64,000 nucleotides of DNA. It comes from Streptomyces sp. NBC_01803. Lineage in GTDB: Bacteria > Actinomycetota > Actinomycetes > Streptomycetales > Streptomycetaceae. Numbering within the stretch: position 1 is the first letter of the stretch; each line of letters starts with the position of its first letter. Below, one piece after another: positions 17,579 to 25,767 of this stretch. The notes under the pieces were generated by a model. That model was not told where the DNA came from. It saw only the letters and a list, made by a program, of their open reading frames with translations, and did no database searches. Location of the stretch: positions 4,572,501 through 4,636,500 of the forward strand of contig NZ_CP109073.1 of NCBI RefSeq assembly GCF_035917415.1, written 5' to 3'. Made by a program: the position numbers and the translations under genes.

Positions 17579-18385
17579 GTGGAGGACCGCTCGCCGCTCG
17601 ATCCGCGGACCGACCAGCCGCATTCCGCCCGGATGTACGACTACTTGCTGGGCGGCAAGGACCACTACACGGTCGACGGCGAAGCCGCCGAGAAGGCGCT
17701 GACGTCGTTTCCCATGCTGCGCACCGCCGCCCGGGAGAACCGGAAGTTCCTCGGGCGGGCCGTGCGGTATCTCGTTCATGAGGCCGGGATAAGACAGTTC
17801 ATCGATCTGGGCTCCGGCCTGCCCACGGCCGAGAACGTGCACCAGGTCGCGCAGGCCGCCGATCCCGACGCCCGCGTCGTCTACGTCGACAACGACCCCA
17901 TCGTCCTGGTCTACGGCAGCGCCCTGCTCGCCAAGGACGCGCGGACCGCCGTCATCCGGGGCGACATCCGGGAGCCGCGCACCGTTCTCGACCACCCGCA
18001 GACCCGGGCGCTGATCGACTTCGACCGGCCCGTCGGAATCCTCGCGGTGGCCGTGCTGCACTTCGTCGGGGACGAGGAGGACCCGGCGGGCATCATGCGG
18101 ACCCTGCGCGAGGCCGCGTCGGCCGGCAGTCACTTCATCCTGTCGCACGCCACCGCCGACATCGCGCCCGAGGCGGCGATGGGCGTGCAGAGCGCCTACC
18201 GCTCGCAGGGCGTGCCGCTGACGCTGCGCGGCCGGGAGCGGTTCACCGAGTTCTTCGAGGGGCTGGAGATGGTGGAGCCGGGCGTACAGGTCGTCTCCGA
18301 CTGGCGGGCCACCGAACCCGAGGAGCAGCGGCCCGACCACGCCGACGTCTCCTGGTACGGCGGCATCGGCCGGCTTCCGGGCTAG
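17579..18385 (+). CDS. SAM-dependent methyltransferase, DUF574 family
   Basis: A 268-residue Rossmann-fold protein. The family hallmark ARMYDYLLGGKDHY lies at residues 18-31, and the SAM-binding motif I is FIDLGSGLPTAENVH near residue 80. Later motifs are VVYVDNDPIVL and AVAVLHFV. DUF574 proteins are expanded in streptomycetes, often as many paralogues, and their substrates are not established. It starts at a GTG with GAGGGAGAA upstream. It is monocistronic, and the inverted repeat over its promoter suggests repression. Confidence 0.9.
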   Translation: MEDRSPLDPRTDQPHSARMYDYLLGGKDHYTVDGEAAEKALTSFPMLRTAARENRKFLGRAVRYLVHEAGIRQFIDLGSGLPTAENVHQVAQAADPDARVVYVDNDPIVLVYGSALLAKDARTAVIRGDIREPRTVLDHPQTRALIDFDRPVGILAVAVLHFVGDEEDPAGIMRTLREAASAGSHFILSHATADIAPEAAMGVQSAYRSQGVPLTLRGRERFTEFFEGLEMVEPGVQVVSDWRATEPEEQRPDHADVSWYGGIGRLPG

Positions 18386-18397
18386 GCGGTGTCTCCA

Positions 18398-18452
18398 GGG
18401 GCCGGTGGCAGCCCCAGGGGCCGGTGGGCGGTCCTAGGGGCCGGTGGGCGGG
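18398..18452. repeat. Three direct copies of a GGGGCCGGTGG unit
   Basis: AGGGGCCGGTGG occurs three times at about 19-bp spacing between the methyltransferase stop and the end of the convergent DedA gene. The last copy encodes the DedA C-terminus, so repeat slippage would change that tail. Confidence 0.55.
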
Positions 18453-19078
18453 GGGTCGGTGACGGCCGGGCGCAGGACGCGGGCGGCGACGATGCCGGCT
18501 GCCGCGAGGGCGATCAGGGAGAGGCCGGTGCTGAACCAGCTCGCGCCGAGGAGCTGACCGCCGAGGTAGCCGACGCCGACGCTGTAGCAGGTCCACACGA
18601 CGGCGGCCAGCGCGGACCAGGGCAGGAAGTCCCGCGCCCGGCGGCGGGCCACGCCCGCTCCGAGACTGACGACGGCGCGGCCGGCCGGGGCGAACCTGGC
18701 GAGCACGACCAGCGGGCCGCCGCCCTGGCTGAGGGCGGCCTCCAGCCGCTTCTGGGCGGCGGACAGGCGGCGGGAGCGGGCGATGGCGTGGCCGAAGCGG
18801 CGCCCGCCGCGCAGGGCGAGACGGTACGCCAGCAGGTCGCCGACGATCGACGCCGTGGTGGCGCAGAGCACGAGGAGGAAGAGCTGCGGCAGCCGGCTGT
18901 CGGGGTAGGGCGAGGAGATTCCGGCCACGTCGGCCGCGGTGCCCGCGGCGATGGTCGCCGCCGTCACCACCAGCGCGCCGCTCGGAAGCACGGGCACGAA
19001 GACATCCAGCAGGACGGACACCGCGATGATCACGTAGATCCAGGGGGCGTAGAGCAGTATCCCCAAGGTCTCCTGCAC
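18434..19078 (-). CDS. DedA-family membrane protein
   Basis: The protein has 214 residues and about five hydrophobic segments. It has DedA/SNARE-assoc hallmarks: VFVPVLPSGALVV, then LARFAPAGRAVVSLGAGVARRRARDFLPWSALAAVVW, matching the conserved F/R..PxxR...G motif and the re-entrant loop. The GTG at 19078 has a well-spaced GGGGAT upstream and is preferred over an ATG at 19111 that lacks a ribosome binding site. DedA proteins are proton-linked lipid (undecaprenyl-phosphate/phospholipid) flippases; the cargo here is not deducible. Confidence 0.88.
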   Translation of the reverse strand: MQETLGILLYAPWIYVIIAVSVLLDVFVPVLPSGALVVTAATIAAGTAADVAGISSPYPDSRLPQLFLLVLCATTASIVGDLLAYRLALRGGRRFGHAIARSRRLSAAQKRLEAALSQGGGPLVVLARFAPAGRAVVSLGAGVARRRARDFLPWSALAAVVWTCYSVGVGYLGGQLLGASWFSTGLSLIALAAAGIVAARVLRPAVTDPPPTGP

Positions 19079-19275
19079 TTGATCCCCGTTTCCCCTGTTG
19101 TTCGATGCCATCCGCGTGACTGGACAGGACGCGGTCTTGCGCGTGTTGGTTCCGCCGTACAGCGTACGCCTGTGTCCTTCGCCCGGCGCATGCGGGTGCG
19201 TGTGGCGGGTGTCTCAGGATCCGGTACGGGCAGGGTGCTGCCCACGGGGTGAACGACCATCCAAGGGAGCAAGTG

Positions 19276-19839
19276 ATGAAGGCAATGGTCACGGGGGCGG
19301 TCGCGATGACCGCGGTGCTGGCGACGGCGGGGACCGCGGTCGCCGCGGACGGTCCTGGAACGGGCGGGCTCGTGTCTTTCGGGCAGTTCCGGTCGGTGGC
19401 CGCCGCGACGGCTGAAGTGCCGGAAGCGGTCACGTATGACGAGGAATTGGTGCCGGAGGGCGCCGTGATCCTGGTCACCGAGGCGGTGCGGGAGGGCCGC
19501 ACGACGATCAAGGTCGTCGTCGGCGGTCTGGTGCCCGGCCACACGTACGGCACGCACGTCCACACGGCCCCCTGCGGCGCGGACCCGGCGGCCTCCGGGC
19601 CGCACTATCAGAACGTGGCGGGCGCGGCCACGCCGCAGAACGAGGTCTGGCTCGACATCACGGCCAACGCGCTCGGCTTCGGCTACGCGGTGGCCGAGCA
19701 GGACTGGGTGTTCCGGGAGGGTGGCGCGAACGCCGTCGTGCTGCACGAGCACGCCACCTCCCACGGGCACGACGGCGGGACGCCGGGCACCGCCGGTGAC
19801 CGGGCGGCCTGCTTCACGGTCCCGTTCGAGGGCGAGTGA
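19276..19839 (+). CDS. Secreted Cu/Zn superoxide dismutase-like protein
   Basis: The protein has 187 residues from the ATG at 19276, with AAGGGAGC upstream. A Sec signal peptide of about 26 residues ends at TAGTAVAADG. The mature part is a Cu/Zn-SOD beta-barrel: copper ligands in GTHVHTAPCG, a further His in GPHYQNV, and the zinc/copper loop as HEHATSHGHDGG. The catalytic Arg and disulfide Cys lie in GDRAACF. The key ligands are all present, so activity is plausible. The zinc loop looks short compared with SodC, and such SOD-like proteins can be non-enzymatic. Confidence 0.85.
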   Translation: MKAMVTGAVAMTAVLATAGTAVAADGPGTGGLVSFGQFRSVAAATAEVPEAVTYDEELVPEGAVILVTEAVREGRTTIKVVVGGLVPGHTYGTHVHTAPCGADPAASGPHYQNVAGAATPQNEVWLDITANALGFGYAVAEQDWVFREGGANAVVLHEHATSHGHDGGTPGTAGDRAACFTVPFEGE

Positions 19840-19885
19840 GGGCCGTATACACGTGAGGGCCGCATACCGAGGGCCCTCTACAGTG

Positions 19886-20045
19886 GAGGGGTCTGAAGGG
19901 GAGTAGCTCTTCGCCGGACCGTCGACATACTGGCCCGTCGCCGCCCGCCGCCCATGGCGGGCGGCGACGGACCCGGCGCCCGGAGCGGAGGGACCGCGTG
20001 CCGCGGCCCGCCGCCAGCGAGACCTTCGGCCGACAGTGTCATGGA
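19886..20045 (+). ncRNA. yybP-ykoY manganese riboswitch
   Basis: The 278-bp leader of the TMEM165-type gene contains the family hallmarks in order. These are GAAGGGGAGTAGC near 19895-19905, CGTCGACATACTGG after the first internal loop, a variable GC-rich arm (19935-19985), and GCGAGACCTTCGGCCG near 20017-20032. The GGGGAGTAGC and GAGACCTT strands form the metal-binding four-way junction in this class, which senses Mn2+. A -10-like TACAGT at 19879 precedes it. The downstream element up to the GTG at 20118 probably controls access to GAGGATCC, the ribosome binding site. Confidence 0.85.
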
Positions 20046-20117
20046 CGCTGCCGTGCCGAAGCCCCGCATCCCCGCGGACCTGTGGCACGGTGGCCCGAGT
20101 TCGATTGAGGATCCGCC

Positions 20118-20723
20118 GTGTTCAGCTTCTCCGTCGCCGCCGTCGTCTTCGGCGTCATCTTCCTGGCCGAGCTTCCCGACAAGACCGCCCTCGCGGGCCT
20201 GGTCCTCGGCACCCGTTTCCGTGCCTCCTACGTCTTCGCGGGCGTCGCGGCGGCGTTCGTCGTGCATGTCGCCCTGGCCGTCGCGGCGGGGAGCGTGCTG
20301 ACGCTGCTGCCGCAGCGGCCGTTGCGGGCGGTGGTGGGGGCACTCTTCCTGGGCGGCGCGCTGCTCCTGCTGCGGGAGTCGCGGACGGGCGGCGAGGAGG
20401 GGGACGAGAAGGGGGACGAGGAGGTCAAGGAGCCGGCCGCCCCGTCGTTCTGGCGGGTGGCGGGCAGCGGCTTCACGCTGATCCTGGTCGCGGAGTTCGG
20501 CGACATCACCCAGATCATGACCGCGAACCTGGCCGCCCGCTACGACGACCCGCTCTCGGTGGCGATCGGCGCGGTGCTCGCCCTGTGGGCGGTGGCCGGT
20601 CTCGGCATCCTGGGCGGCCGGGCCCTGCTGAGGCGGGTGCCGCTGCACCTGATCACGCGGGTCGCGGCGGTCGTGATGCTGGTGCTCGCCGGGTTCAGCT
20701 TCTACGAGGCGATCATGGGCTGA
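20118..20723 (+). CDS. TMEM165/GDT1 (UPF0016) family cation transporter
   Basis: A 201-residue, six-helix membrane protein. The two signature motifs are VIFLAELPDKTALAGL (residues 13-28) and LVAEFGDITQIMTANL (residues 126-141), the duplicated E-x-G-D-(K/R)-(T/S) motif that forms the ion path. A charged Glu/Lys-rich loop lies between the halves. The family moves Mn2+ or Ca2+. The manganese riboswitch in its leader points to Mn2+ export, with expression turned on by high manganese. Confidence 0.93.
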   Translation: MFSFSVAAVVFGVIFLAELPDKTALAGLVLGTRFRASYVFAGVAAAFVVHVALAVAAGSVLTLLPQRPLRAVVGALFLGGALLLLRESRTGGEEGDEKGDEEVKEPAAPSFWRVAGSGFTLILVAEFGDITQIMTANLAARYDDPLSVAIGAVLALWAVAGLGILGGRALLRRVPLHLITRVAAVVMLVLAGFSFYEAIMG

Positions 20724-20741
20724 GCGCGGTCGCGCGCGAGC

Positions 20742-21407
20742 TCACACGCACGCTCGGGCGCGCACGGTCAGGTGGACCGAGCCGTCGGGGAGCGGCTCGG
20801 CCCGGACCTGGTGGAGGGTGTCCGCCCAGGCCGTGGGGGACTGGGCGACGGCCCGGGGGCCGATGCCTATCACGCGCATGCCCGCCGCCCGGGCAGCCGC
20901 GATGCCCGCGGGGGAATCCTCGAAGGCGACGCAGTCCGCCGGGGAGACGCCCAGCTCGGCGGCGCCCTTCAGGAATCCCTCCGGGTCCGGCTTGCTCGCG
21001 CTGACCGACTCCGCCGTGACCCGGACGTCCGGCAGCGGCAGTCCGGCCGCCGCCATCCTGGCCTTCGTCAGGGGGGCGTCGGCCGAGGTGACCAGGGCGT
21101 GCGGGACGGACGCGACGGCGGCCAGGAACGCGGGGGCGCCGGGGACGGGGACGATGCCGTCCAGATCGGCGATCTCCTTGGCGAGCATGCGGGCGTTGTC
21201 CGCGTGGTTCAGCTCCATCGGCCGGTCGGGGAGCACCTCGGCCATGGTGGCGTGGCCCTGGCGACCGGGCATGACCGCGAGCACCCGGCCGGGGTCGAGG
21301 CCCATCTCCTCGGCCCACTCGCGCCAGACCCGGTTCACGACGGCCTCCGAGTTCACCAGGGTGCCGTCCATGTCCAGCAGGAGGGCCCGGGCGGTCAGCG
21401 AAGCCAT
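20742..21407 (-). CDS. HAD-IA family phosphatase
   Basis: The protein has 221 residues from the ATG at 21407, preceded by GGGAGG. Motifs: I LLLDMDGTLVNSE, II ALVTSADAP, III the Lys in SASKPDPEGF, IV VAFEDSPAGIAAA. The alpha-helical cap lies between residues about 18 and 90. It is close to the sugar-phosphate/beta-phosphoglucomutase-like group; the Glu in FEDSPAG favours phosphatase activity on small sugar phosphates. It converges with the manganese transporter gene. Confidence 0.9.
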   Translation of the reverse strand: MASLTARALLLDMDGTLVNSEAVVNRVWREWAEEMGLDPGRVLAVMPGRQGHATMAEVLPDRPMELNHADNARMLAKEIADLDGIVPVPGAPAFLAAVASVPHALVTSADAPLTKARMAAAGLPLPDVRVTAESVSASKPDPEGFLKGAAELGVSPADCVAFEDSPAGIAAARAAGMRVIGIGPRAVAQSPTAWADTLHQVRAEPLPDGSVHLTVRARACV

Positions 21408-21680
21408 GGGGGGCACCTCCCGGCGGTGGCTGGGGGACGTGGGCATCGCGGTGGCGCTCCGTGTCGCGGCGGAGGGGGCGGAGGGGGCGGAGCGGTTGGG
21501 AAAGGCGGGGAGAGCGGGGAAGGAAGCCAGTGGCCCCGCCCGAATCTGGTCGGGGACACGGGCGGAACCACTTTGTTCTTCCACGGTACAAAACGGGGGC
21601 CCTCTCGCGCCACCCCTCGTGCGCCACCGATTTCCACCGATCCGGTCACCTCCGGCCGGGCGCCCCGTTCAGCTCCGCGC

Positions 21681-22273
21681 TCAAGTCCCGCTCACCAGCT
21701 CCGACGGATCGCGCGGCCGGTCCGGTCCCCACCAGTCGCCGAGCAGCGGTCCCAGGACGCTGGTGGCCCGAACGCCGCGCCGCACAGCCCTGGTGCCGGC
21801 CGCGTTCGCGGGGCGACACGAGGTCTCCGACGATCGCCATCGACAGGACGATCAGCCCGCCGGCGCCCAGCCCCTGGAGGAAGCGGAAACCGATCGGCCC
21901 GGGTATGTTCCGGGCCGGACCGCGCAGCGCCGAGCCGATGAGAAAGATCACGATTGCCGTCGGGAAGAGCCTCTCGCGGCCGTACTGGTCGCCGAGCTTT
22001 CCCCACAACGGGGTGCCCGCGGTGGAGGCGAGGAGATGGGCGGTGACGACCCACGAGAGGTGGTCGAGACCGTCGAGGTCGCTGACGATCGTGGGCAGCG
22101 CGGTGGCCGCGATGGTCTGGTCGAGCGCGGCCAGGGAGAGGCCCAGCGGCAGCGCGCCGAGTGACAGCCACAGCGTGCCGCGGGTGTGCCCCGCCCGGCC
22201 CGCCCGGCCCGCCCGCCCCGGACGGCCCGGACGGCTCCGGGCCGATCGGAGGGGAGGGCCTCGCCTGGGCCAT
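21681..22273 (-). pseudogene. Decayed DHA2-type MFS drug-efflux gene
   Basis: The middle of this stretch encodes the first four helices of an EmrB/QacA-like exporter: LGLSLAALDQTIAATALPTI, WGKLGDQYGRERLF and LQGLGAGGLIVLSMAIVGDL. The only good ATG (22273) is in another frame, with a slippage-prone run of GGCCCGCC units (22190-22225) in between. After PRERGRHQG the reading frame shifts again: the expected TSVLGPLLGDWW is found in the next frame and ends at a stop at 21681. About 350 C-terminal residues are missing. It is non-functional. Confidence 0.8.
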
Positions 22274-22440
22274 GGGCGCCTCCTCGCGATGATCCGCGCG
22301 CTTCGAACGCTTCTGGGTGGTCGCACTTCCTTGCGGTTACCTTGACCCGATATGACGGAATCGGCTTGTTGAGGAAGGCCCCGGCGTCGCCCGGACGGGT
22401 GGTGCATAATCGCTGCCAATCGACCGGTGGGGAGGGCGTG

Positions 22441-23247
22441 ATGGCCGACCAGCTCGACTGCCTGATCTGTGGTCGCGCGGTACGGCCGAACGGTGAGCCG
22501 GATTGCGAGTGCCTCACCCACTCCCTCTCCCGCCCGGTCGGGCCGCCGCAGCACGGTCCCGATCCCGCCGACGTCGCGCTGTTCGACGAGCCGGGCGACC
22601 CGCTGTTCTTCGGCCCGCGCCGTCCGTACGCCTCACACCGCAAGCCGCGCCAGCGGGCCCGGATCGCCGCCGCCGCCGGGGGCGCCGTGGCGGCGGTGGT
22701 GGGCTGCACCGCGCTCGCCGCCTCGCTGCTCGGCGGCTACGGCCGGGCGGGGCACGACGAGGACGGGCCCAGTCTGTCCCTGCCCGACGGCGCTGACGCG
22801 CTGCCCGACCCGGACGGCGTGCGGGACGAGACCCCGACCGGGGACGCCGAGCCGCCCGGGACGGAGGGCGGGGCGGGCCGGGGCGAGGACGCCGTCCCAC
22901 CGGTGACCGCCGGGCCGTCGGAGGCCGGCGGGTCCACCGGGACGGCCGATCCGGATCCGCCGCCCCCCTCGACGGAGACGGGCGGGCCGACCACCGATCC
23001 GACGCCTGACGCGAACGACGCCCCGGTGCTGAGCGAGGGCGACCGGGGCTCCGAGGTCGCCGAGCTCCAGCGGCGGCTGCGGCAGCTCGACTGGGCCTAC
23101 AACGGCGGGCTGCACGGCCGGTACGACGACGAGACCCGCCGCGCCGTGGCCCGCTTCCAGGAGGGGAACGGCGTGACCGGCGACCCCGAGGGCGTCTACG
23201 GCCACGCCACCCGCGCGATGCTGGAATCGATGACGACCGAGCCCTGA
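22441..23247 (+). CDS. Membrane-anchored peptidoglycan-binding protein
   Basis: A 268-residue protein. The N-terminal 25 residues carry two Cys pairs (CLICGRAV and DCECLTH), a likely zinc-ribbon-like knuckle. A basic stretch and one transmembrane helix (residues about 78-102) follow, then a roughly 90-residue Pro/Thr/Asp-rich extracytoplasmic linker. A C-terminal PG_binding_1 domain closes the protein (VLSEGDRGSEVAELQRRLRQL, then RFQEGNGV). The orientation puts the knuckle in the cytoplasm and the binding domain at the wall. The start has GGGGAGG upstream. Role not known. Confidence 0.85.
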   Translation: MADQLDCLICGRAVRPNGEPDCECLTHSLSRPVGPPQHGPDPADVALFDEPGDPLFFGPRRPYASHRKPRQRARIAAAAGGAVAAVVGCTALAASLLGGYGRAGHDEDGPSLSLPDGADALPDPDGVRDETPTGDAEPPGTEGGAGRGEDAVPPVTAGPSEAGGSTGTADPDPPPPSTETGGPTTDPTPDANDAPVLSEGDRGSEVAELQRRLRQLDWAYNGGLHGRYDDETRRAVARFQEGNGVTGDPEGVYGHATRAMLESMTTEP

Positions 23248-23278
23248 GCCGCCGACCCCGCCCGGCGGCGGCTCGCTG

Positions 23279-24145
23279 TCAGTCCTCGAAGCGCGCGGGC
23301 ACGTCGAACGCCGCCCGCCGCGTCGCCCGGCGCAGGGCCCGCAGCACGGTCGCGCCGCAGGTCAGGATGAGCACCACGGTGAGCAGCGCGCGCGGGACAT
23401 CCCAGCCGAGCGAGGTGGCCAGCACGTAGGAGAGGTAACGGGCCAGGTTCTCCGGCAGCGGATCGCCCGGGACGAACGAGATGCCGGTGCTCATGCCCGC
23501 GATGTAGGGCCAGCCCTGGAGGTTCATCACCAGGCCGTAGAACAGTGACGACACCGCGCCGTATGCCGCCAGCAGCGCCAGCTCGCCGCGCCCGCGCAGG
23601 GAACGCCCCCCCGGCAGCAGCCCGGCGCCCATCGTCACCCAGCCCATGGACAGCATCTGGAACGGCATCCACGGCCCGACCCCGCCGGTCAGCAGCGCGG
23701 ACGCGAACATCGACACCGAGCCGAGGACGAACCCGAAGCCCGGCCCCAGGACCCGGCCGGCGAGCACCATCAGGAAGAACATCGGCTGGAGCCCGGCCGT
23801 ACCCGCGCCGAGCGGGCGCAGCGCGGCACCGGCCGCCGCCAGCACGCCGAGCATCGCGACGGCCTTCGCGTCCAGCCCGGTGTCCGCGATGGTGGCCGCC
23901 GCGACGGCCAGCAGCAGCGGCAGCAGCAGCGCGAACAGCCAGGGCGCGTCCGAGGAGTGGGCGAGCCCGGACGACGAACTCGCCAGCAGCGGCCAGCCGA
24001 ACGCGACCACGCCGGTCGCCGAGACCAGCGCCAGCGCGGCGGCCGAGCGCGGGCCGAGCCGTACCGGCCGTACCGGTCGCGCCGGTCGCCGCGCTCCGGC
24101 CGCGGGACCGGTGGTGCCGGGACCGGTCAAGTCGGGATCCGTCAT
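23279..24145 (-). CDS. ECF transporter S component, probably corrinoid-specific
   Basis: A 288-residue membrane protein with about six helices after a Pro/Arg-rich N-terminal tail. It is the last gene of a five-gene operon and overlaps the ATPase stop by ATGA. ECF S components bind the vitamin substrate and dock on the shared EcfT/EcfA energising unit. Motifs such as GLQPMFFLMVLAGRVLGPGFGF resemble the substrate-binding half of the CbrT/related group. Because a cobalamin riboswitch heads the operon, the cargo is inferred to be cobalamin or a corrinoid precursor rather than cobalt alone. Confidence 0.8.
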   Translation of the reverse strand: MTDPDLTGPGTTGPAAGARRPARPVRPVRLGPRSAAALALVSATGVVAFGWPLLASSSSGLAHSSDAPWLFALLLPLLLAVAAATIADTGLDAKAVAMLGVLAAAGAALRPLGAGTAGLQPMFFLMVLAGRVLGPGFGFVLGSVSMFASALLTGGVGPWMPFQMLSMGWVTMGAGLLPGGRSLRGRGELALLAAYGAVSSLFYGLVMNLQGWPYIAGMSTGISFVPGDPLPENLARYLSYVLATSLGWDVPRALLTVVLILTCGATVLRALRRATRRAAFDVPARFED

Positions 24146-25767
24146 GCCGCGTCCGGGAGGCCGTCGAGGGCCGCTTGGATCTGATTCACCGTCAGCCATC
24201 CCTGCGGAGCCAGGATCTTGGCCACCTGCGGGGCGAACGACGGCGAGGCGACGACCACTTCGGCCGTGGGTCCATCCGCGACGACCTCGCCGTCCGCCAG
24301 TACCACGACGCGGTGGGCGAGTTCGGCGGCCAGCTCCACGTCGTGCGTGGCCAGCACGACGCAGTGCCCGGCCGCCGCCAACTCCCGCAGCACGCCCGCC
24401 AGGCGCGCCTTGGCGGCGTAGTCGAGGCCGCGCGTCGGCTCGTCCAGCAGCAGCACGGGCGGCGCGGCGGTGAGGATCACCGCCAGCGCGAGCGCCAGCC
24501 GTTGGCCCTCGGACAGGTCCCTGGGGTGGGTGTCGTCCGGCACTTCGGGCAGCAGCCGGGTCACCAGGGCCCGGCAGGTGCCGGGCGCGGCCCCGGCGTC
24601 GGTGTCGGCGCCCGCGCACTCGGCGGCCACCGTCTCGGCGAACAGCAGATCGCGCGGGTCCTGCGGCACCAGCCCGGCGTGCCGCAGGAGCCGGCCCGGC
24701 TCGGCGCGGTGCGGGACGACGCCGCCGATCAGCTCCACGCTCCCGGCGGCCGGCGGGTGCATGCCGACGAAGGTGCCCAACAGGGTGGACTTCCCGGCGC
24801 CGTTGCGGCCCATCAGCGCGACCGTCTCACCGGGCCGTACCAACAGGTCGACGCCGCGCAGGACTTCGACGCGGTCACGGCGAACGGACAGGCCGCGGAC
24901 GGTCAGCAGGGGCGCTCCGCGGGCGGGACCGTCCCCGCCAGCCGGCTCGTGGCCGACGAGGCGCTCGCGCAGCCGCCCGGCGGCGCGGCGGGCGTCCCGG
25001 ACCGACAGCGGCAACGGGTCCCAGCCCGCCAGCCGGCCCAGCGCCACCACGGGCGGGTGCACGGGGGAGCGGGCCATGATCGCGGCCGGTTCGCCCAGCA
25101 CGGGCGCGGCTCCCGGCGCGGGCAGCAGCAGCACCTGGTCGGCGTACTGCACGACGCGCTCCAGGCGGTGTTCGGCCATCAGGACCGTCGTCCCCAGGTC
25201 GTGCACGAGCCGCTGGAGCACGGCCAGCACCTCCTCGGCGGCGGCCGGGTCGAGCGCCGAGGTCGGCTCGTCCAGCACCAGCACGCGCGGGTGGAGGGTG
25301 AGCACCGAGCCGATGGCGACGCGCTGCTGCTGGCCGCCGGAGAGCGTGGCGATTGGCCGGTCGCGCAGCTCGGCCAGGCCCAGCAGGTCGAGCGTCTCCT
25401 CGACGCGCCGCCGCATGGTGGCCGGTGGCAGGCCCAACGACTCCATGCCGTAGGCGAGTTCGTCCTCGACCGTGTCGGTGACGAAGTGCGCGAGCGGGTC
25501 CTGCCCGACCGTTCCCACCACATCGGCGAGGTCGCGCGGCCGGTGGGTGCGGGTGTCGCGCCCGGCGACCGTGACCCGGCCGCGCAGCGTGCCGCCGGTG
25601 AAGTGCGGCACCAGCCCGGAGACGGTGCCCAGCAGCGTCGACTTGCCGACGCCGGACGGGCCGACGAGCAGGCACAGCTCGCCCTCGGGCACGGTCAGGT
25701 CCACCGGGCCCAGCGCGGGCGCTTCGGCGTCCGCGTAGGTGACGGAGACCTGGGAGAAACGGATCAC
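24142..25767 (-). CDS. ECF transporter fused A-A' ATPase
   Basis: A 541-residue protein with two complete ABC ATPase domains in one chain. Domain 1 (residues about 1-250) has Walker A LVGPSGVGKST, signature LSGGQQQRVAIG and Walker B VLVLDEPTSALD. Domain 2 (about 290-540) has Walker A LMGRNGAGKST, a degenerate signature DLSEGQRLALALA and Walker B VLLLDEPTRGLD. The fusion replaces separate EcfA and EcfA' subunits. The GTG start at 25767 follows GGAGG and overlaps the T-component stop, so the genes are translationally coupled. Confidence 0.93.
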   Translation of the reverse strand: MIRFSQVSVTYADAEAPALGPVDLTVPEGELCLLVGPSGVGKSTLLGTVSGLVPHFTGGTLRGRVTVAGRDTRTHRPRDLADVVGTVGQDPLAHFVTDTVEDELAYGMESLGLPPATMRRRVEETLDLLGLAELRDRPIATLSGGQQQRVAIGSVLTLHPRVLVLDEPTSALDPAAAEEVLAVLQRLVHDLGTTVLMAEHRLERVVQYADQVLLLPAPGAAPVLGEPAAIMARSPVHPPVVALGRLAGWDPLPLSVRDARRAAGRLRERLVGHEPAGGDGPARGAPLLTVRGLSVRRDRVEVLRGVDLLVRPGETVALMGRNGAGKSTLLGTFVGMHPPAAGSVELIGGVVPHRAEPGRLLRHAGLVPQDPRDLLFAETVAAECAGADTDAGAAPGTCRALVTRLLPEVPDDTHPRDLSEGQRLALALAVILTAAPPVLLLDEPTRGLDYAAKARLAGVLRELAAAGHCVVLATHDVELAAELAHRVVVLADGEVVADGPTAEVVVASPSFAPQVAKILAPQGWLTVNQIQAALDGLPDAA

